Assembly (NCBI GenBank): GCA_963575745.1
Contig: CAUYUJ010014263.1
Span: forward strand, 193,604-257,603
Source: Prorocentrum cordatum
Lineage: Eukaryota; Sar; Dinophyceae; Prorocentrales; Prorocentraceae
Direction of reading: 5' to 3'
DNA length: 64,000 nucleotides
Shown here: positions 41,501 to 54,445 of the stretch, one piece after another
How positions within the stretch are numbered: position 1 is the first letter of the stretch
How the letters are laid out: every line of letters starts with the position of its first letter
Translations under genes and position numbers: made by a program
The notes under the pieces: model-generated
The model's input: only the letters and a program-made list of their open reading frames with translations
Database searches by the model: none
Told to the model about the DNA's origin: nothing

Positions 41501-42113
41501 ACCTTGCCGGGGACTTGCCGGGACCTTGCCGGGGTACTTTTCGTCCGGGGACCCCCAGGGGCCGCCCCGCGCGCGCGAACTAGAAATACTGTTAGCCAGG
41601 TACCGGAGATCTTAGCACGCCCTGGCCCGTTGGGCCGGCGAATTCTCTCTCTCTCTCTCTCTCTCTTACTCTCTCCTCTCCCCTGTTTCGCCCAGTCTGA
41701 CCTGCAGTGTGGTTGCACCGAGATGGCCGCTCCCTTTCATGGGCTCCTGGCTTTGCAGAGTAAGCCCGAGCCTGTCTCCTCCGTCGTGATCGTTTTTAGT
41801 GCTCGTCGTCGTCGTCGCCCTGGTCATCCTCCTCCTCCGCCTCCTCCTCCTCCTCCTCCTCCCCCTCCTCCTCCTCCTCCTCCTCCTCCTCCTCGTCCTC
41901 CTTTCGGGTCGGACAAAAGATGGGGACAGGGGTGTGGCCGCGAATTCTGCCACATGCAGCTGCATTCGGCCCCGCCGCCCGGTGCCGTCCTCGATGCATC
42001 GGCGCTTTCGGCGCCAGGGCGGGCGCCGGGCGGCTACGCGGCTACGCGGGCTGTTTCGCCGACGCGCCGATCCCCTTTTTTTGCCACCCTCCTCCTCATT
42101 CGGCACGAACGTC
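41501..42113. other. non-coding with CT and CCT tracts
   Basis: (CT)n at 41642-41668 and (CCT)n at about 41826-41900. No gene. Confidence 0.5.
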
Positions 42114-42297
42114 ATGGGTACCGAAAGAATGGGTACGTGCCTAACAGCAGTTCCTGCTCATTTTGAACCGGACTCGCTGTCCGCGCCGCCGCGGCCTGTG
42201 TCCATTTGCGACAGAATGCCGCCTGCCCAACAGCGGCCGCTGTTGGTTTGGGACTACATTTGTCGTTGGGCAATGTACCCAATTTTTCCGTACCCAT
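42114..42297. mobile_element. MITE-like element, 184 bp, ~28-bp imperfect terminal inverted repeats
   Basis: Left end ATGGGTACCGAAAGAATGGG and right end (reverse complement) ATGGGTACGGAAAAATTGGG, continuing into GTAC...TGCC on both sides. Inside is a perfect 18-base palindrome, CAACAGCGGCCGCTGTTG, at 42228-42245. Not coding. Confidence 0.65.
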
Positions 42298-43490
42298 CTC
42301 GGGCGTCCAAACTCACGCTGAGGGAGCGGGGGCACCGCACTGTCCAAGCGAGCCAGCGCACGTCGCGCGCGAGCAGTCGCACGGGTGCCGTTCGCCGTTC
42401 GACTCCTAGCCAGCGCCGGGGGGGACCAGCGCGCCCCCAGGACGTCATCGGGGTGGCGTTCTCGGCGACCGGGGCGTGCCAATCATCCGCCCGCGCCGAA
42501 CTGTGCCATGGCAGTGTTTGTGGCCCCCCTCCCCTCCTTCACCCCGTCGCTTCCCTATCCCCTCCCTCCCTCCCGCCCCTCCCCGTGTCTCTCTCACTCC
42601 TCCCCCCTCCCTCCTCATCCCTACCCACCCCTCACACCCCGTCCGCACCCCTCACCTCCCTTCCCTCTCCACGCAACCCCACTCCAGATCCCCCAGAAGC
42701 CCGCCCCCCTCGCCTGGCCAGGGACTGGGACCTCGAAAGCCTCGAACAGATCTGGGCGGAAACGGCCGTTTTTCCCAGCTCTCTGCCTCCGGGGCACTGT
42801 TTGTGGGCCCCGGGGCCATCCACGTACGATCCTTAGCGCAGGGCATCGGAGGTCTGGGCTCTTGGCGTGGCCAGGGGGGCGAAGTCCCGGCGCTCGAGGC
42901 AGGGGGCTGCGCTCTCGAGGAGCCCGTGGGCCAAGCTCTCGCCCGCCGAGCGGAGGGCTGCGGAGGCAGAGGCCAAGGGTGGCTCTGCGGGGCGGGAGCG
43001 CAGCGGGTTGCCGACGGAGGCAGGGGCCGAAGCCCTCGTCCACACTGACGCGCACGCAGACTTTGACTGCCCTCACGGTGCAAGCAGGACGTCAACGCTG
43101 ACGTGCCCTCGTCAACGAGTCGGCCACGTGACCGCCGGCAAAGCTCTGGTTCTGGGAGAGGCACTGCTCTCCTCAGGCCCTTTTGTGCGTCGTCTGGCGC
43201 TCCTCGTGGCACAACCGAGGCCCGAACAGGGCTTCGTTCCCTTTCCAGGGTTCCTTGTTGCAACACGTTGGCTGCACCCCATGACTCAACGTCGTGGGAA
43301 GACCACGACGTCAAATCAACCCCCGAGAGCCCTCGACCCCGTTCCTCCGCGGCCTTTTTCGAACCACATCTCTTCGCGACGCAGTGGGCCCGAGATCGGG
43401 AGGGAAGCGGCCGCCGTGAGTTGCGCCACGCCAGACCCTGAGGGCCTCGATCCTGGGCGGGCCTCGCTTGGCCAGGACCGGAGGAGGCAG
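42298..43490. other. non-coding, C-rich
   Basis: CCTCCCTC-rich from about 42525 to 42690. Several overlapping frames over 150 residues exist in all phases, the mark of stop-poor GC-rich DNA rather than a gene. Confidence 0.45.
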
Positions 43491-43497
43491 AGACCGT

Positions 43498-43600
43498 CCT
43501 GGGCCCAGGGCCTCGCTGGACCCCCCAGGCCTCGCTGGACCCCCCGGGCCTCGCTGGACGCCTCGCTGGGCCCCCCCGGGCCTCGCTCGGCCAGGAATGA
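43498..43600. repeat. GGCCTCGCTGGACCCCCC minisatellite
   Basis: About five units of 17-22 bases. Confidence 0.75.
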
Positions 43601-43743
43601 GACAGGGGCCATCTGGGGCACAGGGCCTCGCCTGGCCCCCCACCCTGGCGGGAACTCGCCTACGTCCAGCTGCACTTTCCGACCCTGGCGGGGCCGACCT
43701 GGAGCCCAGGATCTCAAGCAGTGGCGAAACGTCCTGGCTCGCC
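43601..43743. other. spacer
   Basis: Nothing recognised. Confidence 0.35.
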
Positions 43744-43907
43744 TGTAGGCCTACCAAAGAATGTTCTAAGAACCTTTTGTGGCTTCCACGAAATGTTCTC
43801 TGGCCGGGACTGTCTTGTTTTAGCACATCGGGCTTTATGTTCTAAGAACATGATGTTTGTTATTAGGGCATCTTGGGGTTCTAAGAACATGTCGTGGTAG
43901 GCCTATA
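43744..43907. mobile_element. MITE- or introner-like element, 164 bp, ~31-bp inverted ends
   Basis: Left end TGTAGGCCTACCAAAGAATG then TTCTAAGAACC; right end reverse-complements to TATAGGCCTACCACGACATG then TTCTTAGAACC. TGTTCTAAGAACA-like motifs occur three times. It starts (G)T at 43745 and the bases after it give TATAAG, so GT...AG borders are possible, as in introner elements. Confidence 0.6.
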
Positions 43908-45040
43908 AGCAAAAATGCCGGGACGCTCGGTCCCTGCTCAAAGCATCGGCGGATGTGCTCCCGCCCACGTGGCATGTTCGGTCGTGCGCGCTCCGTCACG
44001 GGTCGCAGCGTCTCGCAGCATGCGCCAGGAAGCAGGGGGACACCCCAACCCAGCCCAAAGACCCCCACTTGCGCCCCATTCCCGGTGGAGGGGGGCGTCG
44101 GGGAACATCGAACAAAAGACACACATGGAACGCGCCCCCCCCCCTCAACCCGAAATTTGGGTCTCCAGGTTGGATTGGAGTGGCCTGATCATTAATTAGT
44201 CCCATGCCGCCGCCCCCGCCGACAGCCCTCGAAAACCGCCCCCCGCCATGAGCACACGCCGCGCGCCGCACCCTGCGGCGCGGTGCCCCGACGAGGCGAG
44301 GCGAGGTGGGCGGGACTCGCCCTGAGGCAACTGGGTCCTGAAACCTTTCGCAGTTTTTGTTGGCCTCCCTGTACCCTCCACGGGCCCCAGGATCAAGACG
44401 AAAACCTGATCCTGGGCGAGGGACCCGGGGTCCCGGACCCGCTTCTCGCAGGACTCGCTTACTTCATGCCAAGGGTCCCCCCTTTATCAGCTCTTACGCA
44501 GCGCAGAGCACTCGGGGGCGGCGAACAGCAGGGTAATGATTGGGGGAGGGGGGTATCATGGACGGGGTCATGAAAGCTCCCTGGATAGAATGGCCCCTTT
44601 GTTTATCTTCTCTGATTTCGTCGATTAGTCCGCCCTCCGTCCGCGCATGTCCTTCAGCCAACAGGTTACGAACGCCCTTTTGGGACGCCCTCCTCTTTGG
44701 ACGCCCCCGAAGAACGCGGGCCGGTCTCTTCACAGAGACGCGTCTGCTCGCATCCTTGCCCCCCTCGGCCAGACCCTCCATACTGCGTCCTGGCGCCGCT
44801 GTAACTGTTTCGGCGTGAGCGCACGGGGCCTGGCATCGTTGTCGTGCACCCTGCCGCGAGCTTTGGTCATGGGCCCAGGCCTGGACCCCCAGGGCATGAG
44901 AGAAAAGAGGCACCATAATAAGCATATAACTACTGTTGTTGTAGTTGTTCGAAACTGAACTGTGTATACATTAAACATATGGTAGCCGGCGTGGGCCCCA
45001 AACAACCGTTGTTTGTTGGCAGTGGTTCGTCACCCCGACA
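43908..45040. other. non-coding, about 1.1 kb
   Basis: GC-rich, with a C run near 44138. No gene recognised. Confidence 0.45.
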
Positions 45041-45975
45041 GCTCGCGCAATCATCCCATCCACCCACCCGCAACTTGGCGTGCACAACCCATGCGGCGGC
45101 GCTTGCGATGACTGTTTGGCGCCGTCTGGCGCATCGGTGCGGCTGCGCAAGCGCGAGCAGGCACGCGCGCAGACAAGCCAGAAAATCTGGCGCGACCAAC
45201 GCGGCCGCGGTGGCGCTGACCGCTGGGCACTTCCAGCGCGCGTTGCGGGCATCGCTAACGCTCGGGCACTTCAGTGCGGGTCGGTGATTCGTGCGGGCGC
45301 GGTATCATGCTGATGTCAGCACCGGCGAACACGATGATGATAGCAGCGATTTCGGTGACAATGCTGACGATAACGACGGCAAGGCCAATGACGGCGCCGA
45401 TGCTGATCACGTTGACGACGGTGATGGTTCCCGCGCGTCGGCAATGGAGATTTCGATCGGTTTTCGACATGCGCGCCCGCGCGGCCGACGGGCGCGAGTG
45501 GCCCGCGCGGCGTTATTTGAGAGGGTATCCCGCCCCTCTAGCAAGCGCGCAGAAGGCGTTCGAATAATTTCGACATGCGCGCGCGAGCGGTCAGTTTGGC
45601 CGGGCGCGGCGACAATCTTGTAAATCCATGTGTTTTCCTGTGAGAATTCGGAAGTGATCGCGCGTGCAAAACTAGTGGTGCTATATATGATGCCAGGGAC
45701 ACTCGATTGTAACATCCCTGCGAACATATATGATTTTCGAATATGTTTGACATGCGCGCGCGGCAGCGTGCGCGCGTGGACTTTGTGATCTGGGTTCGTT
45801 TGTTTCGCAAGCGCGCTTCTCGCAAAGGTACACGAGTGCGCGGGCGTGAACCTTTTGAATGAGGATGAATAGGCGCGTCGGTGCAAGCCTGGCTGGGATG
45901 GCATGAGTTCACATCCGAATGCACGATGAGGCACGATCGCATGCAAATCGCACTGCCCCAGGGATGTGGGATAAT
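45041..45975. repeat. dispersed GC-rich repeat family, copy 1
   Basis: Opens CGCAATCATCCCATCCACCC, has a central acidic-codon stretch (GACGGCAAGGCCAATGACGG), then GCCGACGGGCGCGAGTGGCC and GGCGTTCGA, and a tail ending near GGGATAATCTCGGG. The same order recurs at 47.2, 48.0, 50.3, 51.2 and 57.8 kb. Confidence 0.7.
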
Positions 45976-46504
45976 CTCGGGTGGATGGGTGGGCGGCGGG
46001 AGGGGGGGGCCCCAGTTCCCCAAACAATGTTTGCACTGAGGGGCTATTGCGTGTCTTAACCATTTGGGGGCGATTGCCGATTTTTGGTCGCCGTGTCGTC
46101 CGTCGCCGCCCGTCGCCGTCCGTCGCCGCCTAGATTTGTCAAACCTTATGTTATTTTGTTGTAGTGCATGTTTGTATGCATTGCTTTATTTTGCTTCACC
46201 TTATTTTATTGTCCTTTGCCTTATTTCAACTGAAATCGATGTGCTTAACCGGTCCGTGTTTTGTTTTATTTTGCCTTACCTGACCTCACCTTGTTTGGTC
46301 TTCTTCACTCCATTTTACTTTAATTCCCCAAACAGCCTTTGCATTGAAAACTTAATAGTTGGCTTGACCATCTCGGGACCAAGGGTGGTTTTCGCGTGCG
46401 GTGCAACCCGTCGCCGTCCGCCGCGCCCATCGCCGCCGGCACCGCCGCCGTCGCCATACCGCCTCCGCCGCCGTCGCCCCCGCGCATCACATAGCTTGCA
46501 CCAC
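45976..46504. other. spacer with TTATTTTG-rich centre
   Basis: T-rich from 46140 to 46330 (TTATTTTG-type words), then GCCGCC-rich. No gene. Confidence 0.45.
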
Positions 46505-47222
<718 letters not shown>

Positions 47223-47970
47223 GTAGGTTGGCGCGACCGACGCGGGCGCGGCGGCGCTGACCGCCGGACACTTCCCAGCGTGGTTCGCAGGCCGTGCGGT
47301 CGTGCGGGCACATCGTTGCGAGTCGGCGACTCACCTGGGCACGTCACCACGCTGGCGTCGCCAACTGCAGACTTGTTCCATTGTGGTGGCGATGTTGGTG
47401 ACGATGGCGACGATGGCGCCCACGCGTTGGCGATGAAGGTTTCGAAAGGATTTCGACGCGCGCGCGGCCGACAGGTGCGAACGCCCCGCGTGTTCTTTCC
47501 CTGTTGGGGATAGCGCCCCCGCCCCAACAGGCGCGCAAGGGCGTTCAATAACTTCGACGCGCGCGCGCGCGCGCGAGTGTTCAGTCTGGCCGCGCGCGAT
47601 GAAAATGTTGGAAACCACTGCGCGTCTTTGAAAAGTCACGCTGCAAAGCCAGGTGTCGATATTATGTTCCAGACACTCGACGTTGACATCCGTGCGACCC
47701 ATAGGTTTTCGAATAATTTGCGCAGGCCCGCGCGACGACGCGCGCGCGTGCACTTCTTCACATTTGTTCCAGGGGATTTACGTTGCTTGTTGGTCCACGA
47801 TGAACGAGTGCGCGCGTGGCGTTTTTTTGTTGCCGGGGACGGCGGGGCCAATTGATTCGGGCTTGGCTGGGGTGGTATGAGCTCGTGTTCTGAATGGCCG
47901 ACGGAGCAGAAGAATCACATGCGATTGGCGCATCCCCTGGGGTGGGGATAATCTGGGCCCCGGGGGCGCG
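47223..47970. repeat. dispersed GC-rich repeat family, copy 2 (5' part replaced by the GTA array)
   Basis: Begins inside the unit at TTGGCGCGACCGACGCGGGC and runs through the tail to GGGATAATCTGGG near 47955. It keeps GGCGTTCAATAACTTCGACG and the GCTGGGGTGGTATGAGCTC tail. Confidence 0.7.
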
Positions 47971-48014
47971 GCAGATCGTTATTCATTTCTTGAGCAAGGA
48001 GTGCGAGTCCAGGT

Positions 48015-48600
48015 TCCTTCCATGGCTCGCGCGATCGTCTCGCCCGCCCACCCGCAACTTGGGCGTGCAAAGCCCACTCGGCGGTGGCGACTGCTCGGCG
48101 CTGGCTGGCGCGCCAGCGCGGCCGCGCTAGCGTCGCGCAGGCTTGCGCGCAGGGCGGCGGGCTAGTTCGGCGCGACTGGCGCGGCCGCTGAAGCGCCGAT
48201 CGCTGGAAGCCCCCCAGAGCGTCTCACAGGCCGCGCTGATGCACGGGCACTCCAGTGCGAATCGGTGACTGAGGCGGGCGCGGTGCCACGGCGACGTCTG
48301 CAATTGCGGACGCTTCGATAATAGTGGCGACGCTGGCGATCGATGGCGACGGCAGGGCCAGACGGCGCCGATGCGGATCTCGCCGACGACAACGATGGAG
48401 CCCGCGCGTCGGCGATGCGGAATGCGAGGGGGCCTCGACGCGCGCGCAGCCGACGGGCGCAAGTGGCCCGCATAACATCGTTTGACGGGGATCGCGCCCC
48501 CCCCCCCCCACCCCTTCCACCCCGGCCCAAGGCGATCGAACGTTTCCGGCGCGCGCGCGCGAAGGGCCCGCCCGGTTGAATTCGACGGGAATTTGAACCA
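48015..48600. repeat. dispersed GC-rich repeat family, copy 3
   Basis: Contains CGCCCGCCCACCCGCAACTT, the central stretch and GGGGATCGCGCCCCCCCC. Followed, after ~140 bases, by the 92-bp satellite. Confidence 0.7.
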
Positions 48601-48739
48601 CATTGTTTTCTCCAGCCCGCCTGCGTGGGGCTCTCGTTTGGAATCGAGCACTGCGGTCGCGTTTCTCTATTTTTTTTTGTTTTTGTTTTCTTTTCTTCCT
48701 CTCTTCTGCCCTTGCGCCCGGCGCGGTTTCGGGGGCCCC
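48601..48739. other. spacer leading into the satellite
   Basis: TTTTTTTGTTTTTGTTTTC tract near 48670. A similar position is T-rich before the satellite at 58690. Confidence 0.4.
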
Positions 48740-49540
48740 TGGGAGGCGCGGCATTGCAGGGGGGCGCCGGGGCCTCGCAGCTCTCTCGGCAGCTGCGGAC
48801 AGTGCAACCGTCACCAATTCCGCGGGCTCCTGGACGGCACGGCAGAGTCGCGGAGCATCCGGAAACTCGTTGCTCCTTGGGTGGCTGCGAATTGCGCCAC
48901 GATCGCCACTTTCGTAATCTCTCGGTGGGCATGGCGGAGTATGGGGGTCACCCGAGACCTCCCAGCTCCCTGAGTGCTGCAAATTGCGCAACCGTCGCCA
49001 CTTTCGCGGGGCCCCGGGAGGCGCGGCGAAGAAGCGGGGACTACCCGGGACCTCGCCGCTCCCCGGGCGGCAGCGGATTGCAAGTGTCGCCCGTGGTGGG
49101 TTCCTGGGAAGCACGGCGGAGTAGCGGAGCACCCGAGACCCCGTTGATCTGCAGGCGGCCGCGAATTGCACATTTCTCGCCACTTCCGTGAGCCTTCGGA
49201 AGGCGCGGCGGAGTAGGCGATCACCCGAGACCTCGTAGTTCCCAGGGTGGTTGTGACCTACGCAACTGTCGCCATTTTCGTGGGCTCTTGGGAAGCACGG
49301 CGGACCGCTGCAGCACCCGAGACATCGCTGCGCCCTGGGCGGCAACGAACTGCGCCAGCGTCGCCTTCCTTCGCGGCTCACGGGAGGTCCAGCGGAGTCG
49401 GGGGCAGCGCGGATCCAGCCGAGTATTCGGCGCTCCCTGGTTCGCTGCGATCTGCGCAGATGTCGCCACCTTCGCGGGCCCCTGCGGGGCGCGGCGGAGA
49501 TGGGGCCACCCGATCGCGAAGATCTGGCGATGCGTTCTGT
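48740..49540. repeat. 92-bp tandem satellite, eight units
   Basis: The landmark GTCGCCACTTTCG (with variants) starts at 48811, 48903, 48995, 49087, 49177, 49269, 49361 and 49463: spacing 92, 92, 92, 90, 92, 92, 102. Units also share GCACCCGAGACCTCG and GGCTGCGAATTGCGC. Minus-strand frames up to 385 residues cross it but the period is not a multiple of three. Confidence 0.9.
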
Positions 49541-50254
49541 CGCGTGGAGCCGTCGTGCAAATGCTTGCGTCGCGTGGAGAAGGGATTGGGCACGTCCCGG
49601 ACCACGTTCGCAATGGTCGCAAACATGCGCGAGTTGTTTGTTTTACAATCCTGTTGCGCATAGCATATTACCTGTAACGTCGGTCTTCAATACATTGCGG
49701 AACCTGTTTGTTTTGTTGTGTGTTGTTTGTTGTTGTTGTTGTTTTTTGTTTGTTTGAATTATTGCAGCATGCGCGTGCGACGGCACGTTCCAGTGGGCTT
49801 CGTTATTTCTCTCTCTCCCTCTCTCTCTCTATATATATATGTATATATACATGCATGAACGTGTGTATGTTTGTATCTACGCATGTATACATGTATATGC
49901 GGACATGCGTGTGTGCGTGCTTTTCGCGTTGTAATGGCGTCGTAAAGCTGCTGATGCGGGATGCGCAATGGCGCGCGCATGGTATTGTTTGGTGTGGATG
50001 AGGGGGGGGGGGGGGGGGGGGGGTCCGCCTTGGCTGGGGCGGCATTGACTCATAATCAAAATGAACGATGGGGCAGTGTCACGCGCGACTTGCACCATTC
50101 CAGCGGGACGCGGGAAGACTGGGGGCGGGCGGGGCGGGGGCAAGATCCAGATTTCTTTGCTAGAATGAGCATCGGTATCTAGCAGCCGATCTGCTCGCGC
50201 ATGCGCGGCGCTACCCACGCGGTACAATTAGTTTGTGTCCGCGGGGGGTCGCCA
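49541..50254. other. spacer with partial dispersed-repeat tail
   Basis: CT/TA and GTATGT-rich at 49805-49910, a run of about 22 G near 50002-50023, then GGCTTGG/GGCGGCATTGACTCATAATC-like tail of the dispersed family. Confidence 0.4.
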
Positions 50255-51070
50255 AGACCAACTCGAGCAATCGCCCCGCCCGCCCGCCCGCCACTTGGCT
50301 CGCGAAGCCCGCGCGGCGGCGATTGAGACGGCCGCTCGTCGCTGGCTGGCTGGCGCATCGCCGCGGCCGCGCTAGCGGCGCGCAGGCTCGCGCGCGGAGC
50401 GGCGGGCCAGCCTGGCGCGACGGACGCGGCCCCGTTGCGCTGGCCACTGGGCGCCCCTCAGCGCGTCTGGCAGGCTACGCTGGCGCGCGGACACATCAGC
50501 GCGAGTCGGCGACTCGGGCGGGCGCGGTAGCATGGCGACCTCGACTAACGGCGAACGCGACGATGACAGCAGCGACGAGGGTGACGACGGCGACGACGGC
50601 AAGGCCAGCGACGGCTCCGACGCTAATCATGCCGACGGCCATGATTGGGCTCACTCGTTGGCGATGCAGGTCTCGGATGGATATTCGACGCGCGCGAGTG
50701 GCCCGCGCGACATCATGTGACAGGGCCACCAGCAAATCAAACGCGCAAGGGCGTTCGATTGATTTCGGCATGCGCGCGCGATTGGTCGCCTTGGTCGCAC
50801 GTGCTGAACATGCTGGAAAGACCATGGCGTCCGCCAGAAATTCCAAGTGCGCGCGCGTAGGATTTGGCGTGAACGCCGCGTTGCGAAACAATTGCCTTCG
50901 CGCTTGGCCAGGAAACTCGATCTTAGAATTCGCCGGGAAACCGCCGGCATGCGCGCTCGACGGCGCGCGCGCGCGTGTCGATGTTGTTCCATGTGCTGCG
51001 CGGGGTTATGGTGCGTTGCATTCTTCTCACAGGGGGGCGGGGTCGACGCCGCCCCCCCCCCCGAGCAGCG
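50255..51070. repeat. dispersed GC-rich repeat family, copy 4
   Basis: Head GAGCAATCGCCCCGCCCGCC, central GACGACGGCAAGGCCAGCGA, then the CGCAAGGGCGTTCGATTGAT segment and a tail resembling that of copy 2. Confidence 0.7.
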
Positions 51071-51224
51071 CGAGCTCGCAATGTAAATGGTCAGTGGCGC
51101 AGGATCAGATGTAGATCGCAGCATCCCGGACAGGGGGAGGTCGCAACTTCTGAGGGACTTGAACGCTCGTTTAGCATGGGGAACCTACGGGGCGCCACCT
51201 ACCGAGTTCAATTTGAACATGCGA

Positions 51225-51570
51225 ATCGCCGTGCTCGCGCAATCACCCCACCCGCCCACTCGCATTTTGGCGTGCTCGGGCAACGCGACGGCGATTGCGA
51301 CGGCTGCTTGGCGCTGGCTGGCACGTCGCCGCGGCCGCGTTGGCGCGCAGGCTCTCGCGCAGAGCGGCGGGCTAGTCCGGCGCGACCGACCACGCTGACG
51401 CGAGGGCACTGGAACGCGAGCCGGCGGCTCGGACGGGCCGGCGGCTCGGACGGGCAAGGCGGCGGACGCGACGATGGTCGCGGCGGCGTTGGCGACGAGG
51501 ACGACGGCGACGAGGGCGAGGCCAACGACGGCGCCGATGCTGCCCACGCCGATGGCGATGGAGGTTTCGG
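51225..51570. repeat. dispersed GC-rich repeat family, copy 5 (truncated)
   Basis: Head CTCGCGCAATCACCCCACCC, central GCGAGGCCAACGACGGCGCC, then ends near TTTCGGAATGC. The 3' half is missing. Confidence 0.65.
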
Positions 51571-52240
51571 AATGCTTCATCTGGGGGGCTGCGTCCGCCC
51601 CTGTCTATTGGGCCCTCATGCCTGGGTAATGGCAGGGGCGACTTTTGGGTGGTATTACCAAAAGGTCCCAATCGCTTTTTGGGACACGCAGCTCAAATCG
51701 CAACTTTGGTACGGCGTCGACGTGCACACGCATCTGTATTTTATGCAATTCATTTTAACATATGCGAACTGGCTAGGACACTTGTAGGCGAAAAGAGTCA
51801 TGCCGTCGCACAGTACATTATCGCTTCCATTGTTTTTTTTTTTTCTGCTTTGGAGGGGGCCGAATATAGATTTTGTTGTTTCAACATCCGTAGACGGTGC
51901 TTGGCAAGCTGAACGCGTTGTTGTTAGCGCAGGGCTGGCAATAAACATCAGTCGGATGACCCCTCCCTGGTGGCAGACAGCCAGAGGCTCGGTTTGCTGT
52001 GTCCGGTTCGAGCGCGTCTTCAATGTAAGATGATTTCGATGGCGTTGTGTGGCTGGCCTTGTTTTCGTTTGTTTTGCTCCCGAGTCTGATCGCGTTGTGC
52101 GGTGCCCTCAGTTGCTTTGGTTCATGGCCCTCAACAACAGAGAGAAAGCGGCACCCGTCAAGTCACAGGCGAAAATCAGTATCCTCTTCGGGGCTTTGGA
52201 GGCACGTTTGGGGCCATCTTGAATGACATCGATCAGCCAG
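51571..52240. other. non-coding spacer
   Basis: Lower GC. A T run at 51833-51844. No gene recognised. Confidence 0.4.
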
Positions 52241-52440
52241 AGGGAGGCGTTTTAATTAGCCTGCCCCCACAACCCCTCGAGCCCCGCAAGCCATCCGGGC
52301 CCTCTTGGGGCGCTCTTGGGACGCCCCCGGGCGCTTGGGGGGACCGTCTTGGAGATATCCGGGGTCCTTCTCGGGACACCAGGGGCTCTCTTGGTCCATC
52401 TTGGAGCCATCGCGAAGCCTCGGAAGGCTGTTGCCAGCGA
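52241..52440. repeat. CTTGGGGC-type minisatellite, locus 3
   Basis: Short version of the 27.1 and 40.7 kb arrays; followed by GCGAAAGGGGCGGAACGTGC, comparable to the interruptions in the other two. Confidence 0.6.
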
Positions 52441-54260
52441 AAGGGGCGGAACGTGCATAGGTTTTTGATGTCCTTACTTTGTCTGGGAACTTGGCCGCTC
52501 GCGCGTTGGATCCTGAATTTTGGAAATGAGGGCGCGGCCATGGTGGATTGGAAACTAGATGAGACCTTCAGCGGTCGCCACGCGGCTTTCGGGCGTGACA
52601 CGCGTCGCCCGCGCGCGCATCAGCGCGCCTGCATGGCAGGCTCGCGCGCAGTGGAAGCGCAGAAGTCGCCACCTTTTGCGCGGGAACTCAAATCTTACAT
52701 TCTCGCGCCCAAAGTCTTTGAGAATTTAGCATGACGTGTTTGCGCCCCCTTTGTATGCACCGAGCGCGCAGGACGTGGGCGGTGCGCGCGCGGCGGTGTC
52801 TTCACTGGGTGGGAACGCATAAGTCGCCACGCTGTCATAATAACTAGCGCTTTGCATTGGCGCGCAAGAAAGCTATTGTTGATATTCGCACGTGCACTGG
52901 CTCGCACGGCCATCCTGTACATAGCCGTACAGACTCATCGAGCCATATCGCTTTGAAAGCTGAATGGTTCCATGTAGTGACTGTCGTCCGTTCCCGATGC
53001 CAACTTAAGCGCGGTTTCCACATGTACACGAGGTGCCCAGTGCACAGAGGGCGCGCGTGGCGGCGCGTGCATGACAAGGTCTGCCTCGCAGGAATGATGA
53101 AGTTCGGTTGTCTGGTAACCGAAGTACGCCTTTAACGAGCGCGGCCCCGACTCGCAACTTTAAGTGTGTGTGTGTGTTTCGCAGTTTCGCCAAGAGAAGC
53201 ACGGTGCAACGCGCTTGGCGGCGTTTCCATGGCAGGCGCTGCGTTGTCGGCGCGGTCAAGTTGCCAACTTGGCTTGGAAGCACAACCGGCGCCCAGGTCT
53301 GCGATCCTGGATGTCAGCTGGGCGCGAGGCGTTTTCAATCCGGCACGAGGAGCTACGCGCGCGCGGCGTCGACCGCGCAGCGAGGTCCGCGGTTCCCAAA
53401 TCAAGAGTTCGCCTCGCGGGCCCGGGGACTGACATTGGCATTTGGCGCGCGTTCAATTCCCATTTTCGACTTAGCGCGCTGTTGTCCTAAGCCAACCGCG
53501 CGGCGAAATGCGCGACGCGCAGTCGCGCGCGCGCGGCGGCGCGCGCGCGGCGACTTCCGGGCGTCGCCGCGACGCGCACAAGTCGCGCGTCGCTTGGAAA
53601 ATGCGCCGAAGATGCCGCGCGCCGCGCGGGTGGCCTCGAGCGCGCGGCCAATGGCAACGACAGCGCGAACTGCGTAGACGGCTTGGCGCGCGCGAAGGCA
53701 CGGCGAGGCGCGCGCGCCGCGAGCGAGAGCACTCCCACGCTTCTTTTCTGGACCCATGGCGGCGTGATGGTTCGGTGTCCAGGAGCTGCGCTTCGGTCGC
53801 GCGCAGTCGAAAGCACGCCCCCGCATCGGGGCCGCCGCGAGCGAGGCGGCCCCGTGGAAGGCGGGTTCGACTGGTTCGCCAGGGGGCGCGCGAACTGGCT
53901 GGAGATGCCGTGTTGACGCCGGCCGAGGAGGCGCTGCGGGTCGCGCATACTCCGCTGGTGTGCAGCGCGCGAAGCGGAGGGACGGCGGTGCAGTTGGCAT
54001 CGCGCACGGGCGCGCGGCCTCGTGCGGCCTCCTGCGGCCTGTCGCGGCCAACGAGAGGGCGCGTTTGTCCGCGCGCGTTCGAACGCCCTGGACGGAGGAA
54101 CCGCCGGAGTCTCGAGAGGGCTTCGTCGCGCAACGCATAGGAGTAAAATGGATTTTCGCGGCGCCGGACATTCCGCGCACAGGAAAAACATGCCCCCCAG
54201 GACACTCGAGACACCTCGCGCGCCCAACTTTTTTTTTGAGGCCGAAACTGCGACGTCGCC
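52441..54260. other. non-coding, very GC-rich from 53.2 kb
   Basis: CGCGCGC-rich. Frames of 200-575 residues are open on both strands over the same bases, so none is trusted. Confidence 0.45.
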
Positions 54261-54445
54261 ATTTGGGATTGAAGCTGCGACGTACGTTTCATTTTTCCTC
54301 CGAAACTGCGACGCACGTTTCATTTTTCCTCCGAAACTGCGACGTCGAAGAAAAACAAAGTCCACCTCGCTCGCCGAGACACTCATGCCCGGAAAACAAA
54401 AGTCCACCTCGCTCGCCGAGACACCCATGCCCGCAAAGGCAGAAT
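54261..54445. repeat. two short direct repeats in tandem
   Basis: TTTCATTTTTCCTCCGAAAC occurs at about 54287 and 54318 (period 31). CCACCTCGCTCGCCGAGACA occurs at 54362 and 54403 (period 41). Confidence 0.75.

Noticed and set aside
42385-43748. Long overlapping frames in all phases
   Set aside because: Stop-poor C-rich DNA; no frame has protein-like composition or motif.
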